Shown here piece after piece: positions 17,124-24,168 of a stretch of 41,479 nucleotides of DNA. The translations under genes were made by a program, and so were the position numbers. The stretch's first letter is position 1; each line of letters begins with the position of its first letter. A model generated the notes under the pieces. That model saw only the letters and a program-made list of their open reading frames with translations, was not told the DNA's origin and ran no database searches. Source of the DNA: an uncultured Luteimonas sp. (GTDB lineage: Bacteria > Pseudomonadota > Gammaproteobacteria > Xanthomonadales > Xanthomonadaceae); the NCBI GenBank assembly GCA_938008415.1, contig CALLKI010000045.1:1-41479 (forward strand), read 5' to 3'.

Positions 17124-18233
17124 ATGGCAAACAGGACCGTCCTCAACGACCGCCATCGTGCCCTGGGCGCACGGATGGTGGACTTCGGCGGCTGGGACAT
17201 GCCCCTCCACTACGGCTCGCAGATCGACGAGCACCACCAGGTGCGCCGTGACGCCGGCATGTTCGACGTCAGCCACATGACCGTCGTGGACCTCCATGGC
17301 CCGCGCACGCGCGAGTTCCTGCGCAGGCTGGTCGCCAACTCCGTGGACAAGCTGCACAAGCCGGGCAAGGCGCTGTACACCTGCATGCTGAACGAGCAGG
17401 GCGGGGTGATCGACGACCTGATCGTGTACTTCCTGGAGGAGGACCGGTTCCGGCTGGTGGTCAATGCCGCGACCCGCGACAAGGACCTGGCCTGGATCGG
17501 CGCGCAGGCGCAGCCGTTCGGGGTGGAGGTACGCGAGCGCCGCGATCTGGCGATGGTCGCGGTGCAGGGCCCCAACGCCCGTGACCGCGTCCACGGCCTG
17601 CTGCCAGGGGATGCCGCCGCGCGTGTCGCCGCGTTGCCGCGCTTCGCCGCCGCCGGGGTGGCGGGCACGCGCTTCGGCGACCTGTTCGTGGCGCGTACCG
17701 GTTACACCGGCGAGGACGGTTACGAGGTCGTGGTGCCGGAGGAACACGCGGTCGCGCTCTGGGACGCGCTGCTCGAGGCCGGGGTGAAGCCCGCGGGCCT
17801 GGGCGCGCGCGACACCCTGCGCCTGGAGGCCGGCATGAACCTTTATGGCCAGGACATGGACGAGTCGGTGACCCCGTTCGAGGCCGGGCTCGGCTGGACG
17901 GTCGCGTTCGACGGGGACCGTGCGTTCATCGGGCGCGATGCGCTCGAACGCCAGCGCGAGGCGGGGGTGCCGCGGCAGATGGTCGGCCTGGTCATGGACG
18001 GGAAGGGCGTGCTGCGCCACGGGCAGAAGGTGCTCACCGCGCTCGGCGAGGGCGAGATCCTCTCCGGCACCTTCGCGCCCACCCTGGGCAAGGCCATCGC
18101 CCTGGCCCGGGTGCCCGCGGGCGACGCGTCCGCGCTGGCCCCGGTGCGGGTGGAGATCCGCGGCCGGGAGGAGCCGGTCAGGATCGTGAAGTACCCGTTC
18201 GTCCGCGACGGCAGGCCGGTGGTGCCCGCTTGA
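17124..18233 (+). CDS. gcvT: Glycine cleavage system T protein (aminomethyltransferase)
   Basis: A 369-residue folate-dependent enzyme that takes the aminomethyl group from the lipoyl arm of GcvH and gives ammonia and 5,10-methylene-THF. Family marks: MVDFGGWDMPLHYGSQIDEH at about 14-33, the aspartate of FDVSHMT, GGVIDDLIVYFL, VNAATRDKDLAWI, the YTGEDGYEVVVP motif, and LGARDTLRLEAGMNLYGQDM. Length is normal. A TAAAAT element about 30 bases upstream of the start and an AGGAG site fit a promoter and ribosome site. No glycine riboswitch can be recognised in the 110-base gap before it. gcvH follows after 70 bases; gcvP is not in this window. Confidence 0.97.
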   Translation: MANRTVLNDRHRALGARMVDFGGWDMPLHYGSQIDEHHQVRRDAGMFDVSHMTVVDLHGPRTREFLRRLVANSVDKLHKPGKALYTCMLNEQGGVIDDLIVYFLEEDRFRLVVNAATRDKDLAWIGAQAQPFGVEVRERRDLAMVAVQGPNARDRVHGLLPGDAAARVAALPRFAAAGVAGTRFGDLFVARTGYTGEDGYEVVVPEEHAVALWDALLEAGVKPAGLGARDTLRLEAGMNLYGQDMDESVTPFEAGLGWTVAFDGDRAFIGRDALERQREAGVPRQMVGLVMDGKGVLRHGQKVLTALGEGEILSGTFAPTLGKAIALARVPAGDASALAPVRVEIRGREEPVRIVKYPFVRDGRPVVPA

Positions 18234-18303
18234 TCACGGTTCGCGCTGCTTGGCTAAACTTGTGCACCCCCTCCCACCATCCGTATCCCACCCGGAGCAG
18301 AAA

Positions 18304-18699
18304 ATGAGCGAGATCCCCGGCGACCTGAAGTTCATGAAGTCCCACGAGTGGGTGCGCGTGGAGGGCGACGGCAAGGTCACCGTCGGCATCTCCGACCATG
18401 CCCAGCAGCAGCTCGGGGACCTGGTCTACGTCGAACTGCCCGCCGTGGGCGACACCGTCGAGGCGGGCAACGCCTGCGCGGTGGTCGAGTCGGTCAAGGC
18501 CGCTTCCGACGTCTATGCCCCGGTCTCCGGCCGGATCGTCGCGGTGAACGCGGCGCTGGCCGACAAGCCGGAGACGATCAACGAGGACGCCTATGGCGAG
18601 GGCTGGATGTTCGTGGTCGAGCTCAGCGATCCGGACCAGCTGAACGATCTGCTCGAACCCGACGACTACGCCGCGCTGATCGAGGAAGACGGGCACTGA
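18304..18699 (+). CDS. gcvH: Glycine cleavage system H protein
   Basis: A 131-residue lipoyl carrier that shuttles the aminomethyl group between GcvP, GcvT and GcvL. It starts MSEIPGDLKFMKSHEWVRVE. The lipoylation site is the lysine in AVVESVKAASDVYAPV, with the typical IVAVNAALADKPETINEDAY after it and GWMFVVELSD near the end. The start was chosen at the ATG after CGGAGCAGAAA; an earlier in-frame start at 18250 adds an atypical N-terminus. A TAAACT element in the gap before it may give it its own promoter. A strong terminator follows. Confidence 0.97.
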   Translation: MSEIPGDLKFMKSHEWVRVEGDGKVTVGISDHAQQQLGDLVYVELPAVGDTVEAGNACAVVESVKAASDVYAPVSGRIVAVNAALADKPETINEDAYGEGWMFVVELSDPDQLNDLLEPDDYAALIEEDGH

Positions 18700-18730
18700 A
18701 GCCCGCGCTCGCGGGTATCGGTTCCGCGGG

Positions 18731-18757
18731 AAGGGCGCCCTCCGGGGCGCCCTTTCG
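18731..18757 (+). terminator. Intrinsic terminator after gcvH
   Basis: A perfect 10-base stem AAGGGCGCCC / GGGCGCCCTT (18731-18740 and 18745-18754) with the stable loop TCCG, running into TTTCGTTT. It lies about 30 bases past the gcvH stop and should end the gcvT-gcvH transcript. Confidence 0.85.
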
Positions 18758-19071
18758 TTTGCGCAGATCCGGCGCAAACGGCCTTGTGCGACGCCGAAAC
18801 CGGCAGCCAGCCGGAAAAAATTTCCGGGTGCCGCCACGCGCATGCGCGGGCATTCAACGGGTGGTTGCGGGCGGTTCCGGCGATGCCTGCCGTGCGCGTG
18901 TTCCGGAGTGGGGCGCATGCGCGAAATGGCTTTTTTTCCGGGGTTTCGTGCAATGCGTGCGATGTGGCCGCGTCATTGCCGGCGATGCCGCGGCAGACTC
19001 GTGCGCTTCCCCGGTCGTCTTCCCGCGAGGGATCCGGTGCGCCTGCGGGGGAAAAAAGTTGCGTGGGGGTG
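18758..19071. other. Intergenic stretch without a recognised gene
   Basis: Between the gcvH terminator and the promoter at 19072. Short open frames cross it (one of 77 codons on the plus strand at 18842) but have no recognisable family and no convincing ribosome site. It contains a small palindrome CCGGAAA/TTTCCGG near 18813 and several A- or T-runs (T7 near 18931, A6 near 19052), unusual for this GC-rich genome and more like regulatory or structural DNA. No specific function is seen. Confidence 0.5.
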
Positions 19072-19100
19072 TTGACAGTCGAAAAAACCGTGATTAGGTT
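19072..19100 (+). promoter_or_regulatory. Sigma-70-like promoter of a candidate small RNA
   Basis: A consensus -35 box TTGACA (19072-19077), a 17-base spacer and a -10-like TAGGTT (19095-19100). Transcription would begin near 19107. The next plus-strand gene starts more than 320 bases away, and a strong terminator lies in between. Confidence 0.6.
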
Positions 19101-19106
19101 TCGCCC

Positions 19107-19276
19107 CAACACGGGTTCCCGCGATCAGCGAGTGAATCGAGACCAGACGAAAACACGCAGCACAACACCGACCTCCGCCCCGGGCTCCTACAAGGTGGAT
19201 CAAGGCGTCGTCTTCGCTGCGAAAGTATCGTCCCCCCGCATTCGACGCCCGCGCCGCCAGGTGGTGCGGGCGTTTT
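19107..19276 (+). ncRNA. Candidate small RNA of about 170 nt upstream of the H1-like gene
   Basis: Bounded by the promoter at 19072-19100 and an intrinsic terminator at 19244-19276. No credible open frame with a ribosome site is seen in it. The body contains C-rich unpaired stretches (CCCC near 19180, six C at about 19232-19237), the kind that can pair with G-rich ribosome sites. GGCGTCG (19204-19210) can pair with CGACGCC (19243-19249), which overlaps the left arm of the terminator stem, so two alternative folds exist. It could be a trans-acting sRNA, reminiscent of C-rich-loop RNAs known from Xanthomonas, or a regulated leader of the downstream gene. No named RNA family is confirmed. Confidence 0.5.
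19244..19276 (+). terminator. Strong intrinsic terminator of the candidate small RNA
   Basis: A continuous 14-pair stem (19244-19257 with 19261-19274, four of the pairs G-U) closed by a CAG loop, with the core ACGCCCGC/GCGGGCGT and a TTTT run at 19273-19276. No protein gene ends just before it. Confidence 0.75.
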
Positions 19277-19283
19277 CGCGTCC

Positions 19284-19314
19284 GGCCGTGGTGCTGTCCG
19301 GCACCACGGCCTTT
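19284..19314 (+). terminator. Second hairpin with short T-run (terminator-like)
   Basis: A perfect 11-base stem GGCCGTGGTGC / GCACCACGGCC (19284-19294 and 19301-19311) with a 6-base loop, followed by TTTC. It stands 7 bases beyond the first terminator, so it may be a back-up stop for the small RNA. Confidence 0.55.
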
Positions 19315-19431
19315 CAGGATCCGGCCAGTTGCGCGTGGCGCGCCGGCGGTTGCGTGCGGGTCCGACTCCCGTACGCCGTTTGAGTACCTGGGCAGACGAA
19401 CCAGAAGTCAACTGACGAGGAGAGCCATCCT

Positions 19432-19857
19432 ATGGCCACGAAGAAAGCTGCGAAGAAGCCCGCCAAGAAGGCGGCCAAGAAGAAGGTCGCCAAGAAGGCG
19501 GTCCGCAAGACCGTGAAGAAGGCAACGAAGAAGGTTGCCAAGAAGAAGGCTGCGAAGAAGGCGGTCCGCAAGGCCGCGAAGAAGGCCACCCGCCGCCCGG
19601 CGAAGAAGGCCGCGAAGAAGGCCACCCGCCGCCCGGCGAAGAAGGCCACGAAGAAGGCCGCCAAGAAGGCCACGAAGAAGGCTGCCAAGAAGGCCGCCAA
19701 GCGCCCGGCGAAGAAGGCCGCCAAGAAGGCCACGAAGAAGGCTGCCAAGAAGGCCGCCAAGCGTCCGGCGAAGAAGGCCGCAAAAAAAAAGGCTAGGAGG
19801 AGCGTGAAGAAGGCTCCGGCCGTGGCGATCCCGGCCGCGCCCGCGCCCCTGATGTAA
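19432..19857 (+). CDS. Histone H1-like lysine/alanine-repeat DNA-binding protein
   Basis: 141 residues, almost entirely KKAAKK, KKATKK and KRPAKK repeats, ending in a short non-repetitive tail (about 126-141, APAVAIPAAPAPLM). It resembles the C-terminal tail of eukaryotic H1 and the bacterial AlgP/HctB/BpH1 group, small basic proteins that bind and compact DNA. A GAGGAGAG ribosome site precedes the ATG. The coding DNA contains tandem repeats of 36 and 60 bases and a run of nine A (19782-19790), so its length may vary between strains. A strong terminator follows. Gene-specific targets cannot be deduced; the general role as a nucleoid protein is well supported by composition. Confidence 0.88.
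   Translation: MATKKAAKKPAKKAAKKKVAKKAVRKTVKKATKKVAKKKAAKKAVRKAAKKATRRPAKKAAKKATRRPAKKATKKAAKKATKKAAKKAAKRPAKKAAKKATKKAAKKAAKRPAKKAAKKKARRSVKKAPAVAIPAAPAPLM
19585..19656 (+). repeat. 36-base tandem repeat inside the H1-like gene (2 copies)
   Basis: Units 19585-19620 and 19621-19656 start with GCCACCCGCCGCCCGGCGAA and match nearly throughout, encoding ATRRPAKKAAKK-type units. In-frame gain or loss would change the length of the protein by 12 residues. Confidence 0.85.
19651..19781 (+). repeat. 60-base tandem repeat inside the H1-like gene (about 2.2 copies)
   Basis: 19651-19710 and 19711-19770 are nearly identical (one C/T difference at 19704/19764), and 19771-19781 begins a third copy. Each encodes 20 residues of KKAAKK-type sequence, so recombination between copies keeps the frame. 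Confidence 0.85.
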
Positions 19858-19880
19858 TTCCCCGACAAGCCGTAATCCGG

Positions 19881-19920
19881 ACTCCTTCTCCGCAGCCCAG
19901 GCGGAGGAGGAGTTTTTTTT
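19881..19920 (+). terminator. Intrinsic terminator after the H1-like gene
   Basis: A 13-pair stem (19881-19893 with 19901-19913, one G-U pair), loop AGCCCAG and a run of eight T (19913-19920). It lies 23 bases past the stop codon. A textbook Rho-independent terminator. Confidence 0.93.
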
Positions 19921-19966
19921 ATGGGCGGGACAGGGCGTGCGGCCGTGAAGCGGCCGGGAACCGGGA

Positions 19967-21451
19967 TCAGTGCGGCCGGGCGGTGGCGCGCGTGGCCTGC
20001 GGGCCGCCCTGGACCTCGTGTCCGGACCGCGGGGCTGCTTCTTCCGGCCCCGGGTCGCGCGAGACGTAGAGCGAGGCTTCGATCTCGGGCGAGACCTCGA
20101 TCCAGGGTTGCGCGGGCAGGCCGATGGCGCGGTCGAGGATGGTCGGGAGCAGGCCGGAGGGCAGTGCGCTTTCGCAGTTCCAGACGATGGCCACGCCGAG
20201 GTCCAGCTCGGGCAGGATCGCCATCACCCCGCGGTAACCCTGCACCGCGCCGCCGTGGAAGACCATCCGGTAGCCGGCGTAGTCGAAGATGCGCCAGCCC
20301 AGCCCGTAGCCGGCGGCGTTCAGGCGCTCGCGCCGCCAGCTGGGACCGCGCAGCTCGGCAGGGGTGCCGACGACCGGCGAGTGCAGCGTTGCCAGCAGGG
20401 GTGCGGGCAGCACGTCCGGGCGATGGCCGCTGTGCGCCAGCAGCCACTGCGCCAGGTCGCTGATGCTGGCATTGACGCCGGCGGCCGGGGCCACGCGGTA
20501 GTAGGTGGGCTTGGGCATCACCGGTCGCCATCCGGCGCCTGCGCGCACGTGCGGTTTCGCCCAGCGCGGACTGGCGAGGATGCCCTCGAGGCCGACGCTG
20601 GCGTCGTGCATGCCCAGCGGCTTGAAGATCCGGCGTGCGAGCGCCTCGTTGTAGAACTGGCCGCTGGCGGCGAACACCACGTCGCCGATCAGGCTGAAGG
20701 CGACGTTCTGGTACCCGTAGCACTCGCCCGGCGGGCAGCTCATCGGCGCATGGGCGAGCTTCTGCACGAGGTCGCGGTAGTCGGCGTTGCGCTCGATCTC
20801 GCGGTCGTAGGTGTGGTCCTTCAGGCCGACGCGGTGGCTGAGCACGTCGGCGACGGTCAACCGCTGCGCCGCCGCCGGATCGGAGAACTGCAGCGAGGGG
20901 ATGTAGTCGGCGACCGGGCTGTCCCAGCGCAGCGCGCCCTCGGACACCAGCAGCCCGGCGAGCGTGCCCGCGAACGATTTCGACAGCGAGGCCATGCGGA
21001 ACACGGTGTGGGCGTCGACCGGCTCGGCGTTCTGCACGTCGGTGATGCCGTAGCCGCGCGCGCTGAGCACCTTGCCATCGTGGACGATGGCCATGGCCAT
21101 CCCGGGCACGCGCTGGTTGGCGACGATGTCCTCGGCGATCGCCTCGAACAGGCGCACGTCGAAGTCGCGTGCCAGCGGGACCCTGCGTGGCCGCGGCGGC
21201 CGCGGCGCCGGACGGTCGTATGCGGTGGCGACGGCTGTTTCCATGGCCGCGGGCGCAGCGGGCGCGGCGCCCGCAGTGGCGGCGGCGGCCGCCGCCTGGG
21301 CCGCGGAGGTCACATCCGCCGCGCCGGCCGCGTCCGTCTTCCTGGCCGTCAGGGCCTGGGCGGTGGCGGCGAGCGCGATGCAGGAAAGCAGGCAAACCGT
21401 GGCGAGTGCCATCCAGCGGGACGGCGTCCGGCGCGGTGAACTTGCTTTCAT
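19967..21451 (-). CDS. Exported serine hydrolase of the beta-lactamase/class C (PBP4*-like) family
   Basis: 494 residues from MKASSPRRTP; this start gives a signal peptide (hydrophobic 14-30, cleavage after AQA near 33), while the longer open frame overlaps the lemA gene on the other strand. An Ala/Pro-rich linker (40-92) leads to the catalytic domain. Active-site motifs: SLSK (S155, K158), YQN (Y247, N249) and HGGAVQGYRG as the third motif. The family includes esterases, D-aminopeptidases and penicillin-binding-like proteins; true beta-lactamase activity is not implied. It is convergent with the H1-like gene and divergent from lemA. Confidence 0.9.
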   Translation of the reverse strand: MKASSPRRTPSRWMALATVCLLSCIALAATAQALTARKTDAAGAADVTSAAQAAAAAATAGAAPAAPAAMETAVATAYDRPAPRPPRPRRVPLARDFDVRLFEAIAEDIVANQRVPGMAMAIVHDGKVLSARGYGITDVQNAEPVDAHTVFRMASLSKSFAGTLAGLLVSEGALRWDSPVADYIPSLQFSDPAAAQRLTVADVLSHRVGLKDHTYDREIERNADYRDLVQKLAHAPMSCPPGECYGYQNVAFSLIGDVVFAASGQFYNEALARRIFKPLGMHDASVGLEGILASPRWAKPHVRAGAGWRPVMPKPTYYRVAPAAGVNASISDLAQWLLAHSGHRPDVLPAPLLATLHSPVVGTPAELRGPSWRRERLNAAGYGLGWRIFDYAGYRMVFHGGAVQGYRGVMAILPELDLGVAIVWNCESALPSGLLPTILDRAIGLPAQPWIEVSPEIEASLYVSRDPGPEEAAPRSGHEVQGGPQATRATARPH

Positions 21452-21533
21452 CGGGTCAGACCCCTGCGTATGCTCTGCCTGCCGGCCGATGATAGCGGCT
21501 GCTCGCGGAATTGCATGAACAAGGAGAACTTCC

Positions 21534-22139
21534 ATGGTTAGTGGCTTGATCCTGCTCGCGATCCTCGTCGGCCTGGCCGTGGTCGCCGGTGGCTGGGCCG
21601 TGGGCACCTACAACGGCCTGGTGACTGCCCGCAACGCGTACAAGAACGCGTTTGCGCAGATCGACGTCCAGTTGCAGCGGCGCTTCGACCTGATCCCGAA
21701 CCTCGTGGAGACGGTCAAGGGCTACCTCGCCCACGAGCGGCAGACCCTGGAGGCGGTGATCGCCGCGCGCGGGGCCGCGATCTCGGGGCTGAATGCGGCC
21801 AAGGCCAATCCCGGCGACCCGGCGGCGATGGCCGAGCTGGCCGCTTCGCAGGGCGTGCTGAATGGCGCGCTGGGCCGCCTGCTGGCGGTGGCCGAGGCCT
21901 ATCCGGAACTGAAGGCCAGCCAGAACATGATGCAGCTGACCGAGGAGCTGACCAGCACCGAGAACCGGGTCGCGTTCGCGCGCCAGGCCTACAACGACGC
22001 GGTGATGGCCTACAACAACCGGCGCGAGGTGTTCCCCTCGAACATCATCGCCGGCTTCTTCAACTTCGCCCCGGCCGCACTGCTCGAGATCCCGGCCGAC
22101 AAGGCCGAGGTGCGCGAGGCCCCGCAGGTCCGGTTCTGA
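21534..22139 (+). CDS. lemA: LemA family membrane protein
   Basis: 201 residues. N-terminal transmembrane helix (about 4-23), then the LemA helical domain: YNGLVTARNAYKNAFAQIDV, QLQRRFDLIPNLVETVKGYL, NMMQLTEELTSTENRVAFAR and a C-terminal YNDAVMAYNNRREVFPSNII. The family is widespread and often sits beside an HtpX-like M48 peptidase or TPM-domain proteins; its precise function is unsettled. AAGGAGAAC before the ATG is a good ribosome site. The M48 gene follows on the same strand, beyond a long GC hairpin. Confidence 0.95.
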   Translation: MVSGLILLAILVGLAVVAGGWAVGTYNGLVTARNAYKNAFAQIDVQLQRRFDLIPNLVETVKGYLAHERQTLEAVIAARGAAISGLNAAKANPGDPAAMAELAASQGVLNGALGRLLAVAEAYPELKASQNMMQLTEELTSTENRVAFARQAYNDAVMAYNNRREVFPSNIIAGFFNFAPAALLEIPADKAEVREAPQVRF

Positions 22140-22141
22140 TC

Positions 22142-22175
22142 CGCGCGCCCGCCGGCCGGTGCCGGCGGGCGCGCG
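22142..22175 (+). terminator. Long GC hairpin between lemA and the M48 peptidase gene
   Basis: A perfect 15-base stem (22142-22156 with 22161-22175) with a CGGT loop, 3 bases after the lemA stop. No T-run follows, so it is more likely to stabilise the lemA message or reduce read-through than to be a full terminator. Confidence 0.45.
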
Positions 22176-22266
22176 TCGCATCCGGTCGGCGCGGGCGCGG
22201 CGGGTGGCCGCGTGCAGCGTCCCTCCGGTGTCTTCCTCCCCGTTCCGGGCGCGAGCTTTGCAGGCG

Positions 22267-24159
22267 ATGAACTTCTTCGAACGACAGGCAGAGGCCCGCC
22301 GCCGCACGACGCGGCTGGTCGTGCTGTTCATGCTGGCGGTCGCCGGCATCGTCGCCGCGGTGAACCTGGGCGCGATGCTCGTGTTCGGGCCATCGGCCGG
22401 GGTCGCGGCGACCGCCACGGTGTTCGCCCTCGGCACCATCGGGCTCGGCTCGCTGTACCGCATCGCCTCGCTGCGCGGCGGCGGCGAGGCGGTGGCGCTG
22501 CAGATGGGCGGCGTGCCGGTGCCCGAGGACACCACCGACTACCACCTGCGCCGGCTGCGCAACGTGGTCGAGGAGATGTCGATCGCTTCCGGCGTGCCGG
22601 TGCCCAGGGTGTACGTGCTCGAGCACGAGCCCGGCATCAATGCCTTCGCCGCGGGGTATTCGCCCGCGGACGCGGTGATCGCGGTCACCCGCGGCGCGCT
22701 CGAGCGGCTCAACCGCGACGAGCTGCAGGGCGTCATCGCCCACGAGTACAGCCACATCCTCAACGGTGACATGCGCCTGAACATCCGCCTGATGGGCGTG
22801 CTGTTCGGGATCCTGATGCTGGGCCTGATCGGCCGGAAGATCCTCGAGCATGCAGGACGCGTGCGTGGGCGCGGCGTGCTGCCGGTGCTGGTGGGCGCGC
22901 TCATCGCGCTGGTGGTGGGTTACGTGGGCCTGTTCTTCGGGCGCATGATCAAGGCCGCGGTCAGCCGCAGCCGCGAGGTGCTGGCCGATGCCTCGGCGGT
23001 CCAGTTCACTCGCCAGGCGCGCGGCCTGGCGGGCGCGCTGAAGAAGATCGCGGGCCTGCAGGAAGGCTCGCGGCTGGCCGGACGCGCCGATGCCGAGGAG
23101 GTCAGCCACATGCTGTTCGGCGATGGCACCGGCCTGTCCGGCCTGTTCGCCACCCACCCGCCGCTGCTCGAGCGCATCCGCGCGCTGGAGCCGTCGTTCC
23201 GCCCGGAGGAACTGGCGCGCCTGCAGGCGCAGTGGATGGTGACGCCGCCCAACGGCATCGAGGAGGACATGCGGCTGGGCCTGGCCGGGGCCCGGCCAGG
23301 CACGCCGCTCCCGGCATCAGGGGAACGGCTGGATGTGACGCCGGCGATGGTCGTGGCGCAGGTCGCCGACCCGAAGAACGATGACTACCTGCGTGCCGAT
23401 GCCATCGTCGCCGGGCTCGACGGCGAGCTGCACGGCATCGCGGTCAGCCGCGAGGGCGCGATGCCGCTGCTGCTTGGCCTGCTGCTCGACGCCGACGCGC
23501 GCGTGCGCGAGCTGCAGCACGCGGAGATCGCCGCGCGCCTGGGCAAGGCGATGGCCAGCGAGGCGGCACGCCTGCGCGCGCAGTACCTCGAGCGGCTGCA
23601 CCCGATGCTGCGACTGCCGCTGGCGACCATGGCCTTCCCGGTGCTGCGCCGCTTTCCGCGCCCGGCGATCGGCGAGTTCCTCGACACGGTGCACGCGGTG
23701 GCCCACACCGACGGCAGGGTCTCCCTGTTCGAGTACTGCCTGGGCCGGATGCTGGAGGTGCACCTGCGCGAGTGGCTGGACCCGTCGCGGCACGCGCGGT
23801 TCGGCCGGCGCAAGCCGGGCAACGTCAGGCGCGAGTTCGCGACCCTGCTGGCGGTGGTCGCGCAGGCGGGCCATCCCGGCGACCCGGACGCGGCGCGGCG
23901 CGCCTACCTCTCCGGCATGCGGTACGTGCTGCCGCGCGACCACGTGCCCTACGCGCCGCCGGCCGAAGGTGTGCTCGCGCTGGACGAAGTGTGGGAGCCG
24001 CTGGACGCGCTCGATCCGCTGGCCAAGGAGATGGTGGTGGAGGCGCTCACCGCTGCCGCCAGCCACGACGGCCGGATCACGGTGGCCGAGGCCGAACTGC
24101 TGCGCACCATCTGCGCGGTGCTGCACTGCCCGCTGCCGCCGGTGCTGGAGCAGGTCTGA
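22267..24159 (+). CDS. M48-family membrane zinc metallopeptidase with a C-terminal TerB-like extension
   Basis: 630 residues from MNFFERQAEARRRTT. Two N-terminal membrane helices (about 17-37 and 45-66), the zinc site HEYSH (159-163) in VIAHEYSHILNGD, two more helices (about 175-195 and 205-227) and the third-ligand region SREVLADASAVQFTR near 238. This is an HtpX-like protease core, but the usual length is about 290-330. The extra 300 residues carry two short segments that look alike, AVAHTDGRVSLFEYCLGRML and AASHDGRITVAEAELLRTIC, typical of TerB-like helical domains. It is next to lemA, a common association, and probably degrades or monitors membrane proteins. The start is less certain (GTG/ATG alternatives upstream at 22159); MNFFERQ is the usual N-terminus. 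Confidence 0.9.
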   Translation: MNFFERQAEARRRTTRLVVLFMLAVAGIVAAVNLGAMLVFGPSAGVAATATVFALGTIGLGSLYRIASLRGGGEAVALQMGGVPVPEDTTDYHLRRLRNVVEEMSIASGVPVPRVYVLEHEPGINAFAAGYSPADAVIAVTRGALERLNRDELQGVIAHEYSHILNGDMRLNIRLMGVLFGILMLGLIGRKILEHAGRVRGRGVLPVLVGALIALVVGYVGLFFGRMIKAAVSRSREVLADASAVQFTRQARGLAGALKKIAGLQEGSRLAGRADAEEVSHMLFGDGTGLSGLFATHPPLLERIRALEPSFRPEELARLQAQWMVTPPNGIEEDMRLGLAGARPGTPLPASGERLDVTPAMVVAQVADPKNDDYLRADAIVAGLDGELHGIAVSREGAMPLLLGLLLDADARVRELQHAEIAARLGKAMASEAARLRAQYLERLHPMLRLPLATMAFPVLRRFPRPAIGEFLDTVHAVAHTDGRVSLFEYCLGRMLEVHLREWLDPSRHARFGRRKPGNVRREFATLLAVVAQAGHPGDPDAARRAYLSGMRYVLPRDHVPYAPPAEGVLALDEVWEPLDALDPLAKEMVVEALTAAASHDGRITVAEAELLRTICAVLHCPLPPVLEQV

Positions 24160-24168
24160 GCCGGGAGG

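Noticed and set aside
18842..19075. A 77-codon plus-strand open frame between gcvH and the small RNA promoter
   Set aside because: No ribosome site, no family, composition like random frames; it runs into the promoter at 19072.
19967..21451. Calling the serine hydrolase a beta-lactamase resistance gene
   Set aside because: The SxxK, YxN and HGG motifs define a broad family of esterases and peptidases; nothing specific to antibiotic hydrolysis is visible, and no ampR-like regulator is adjacent.
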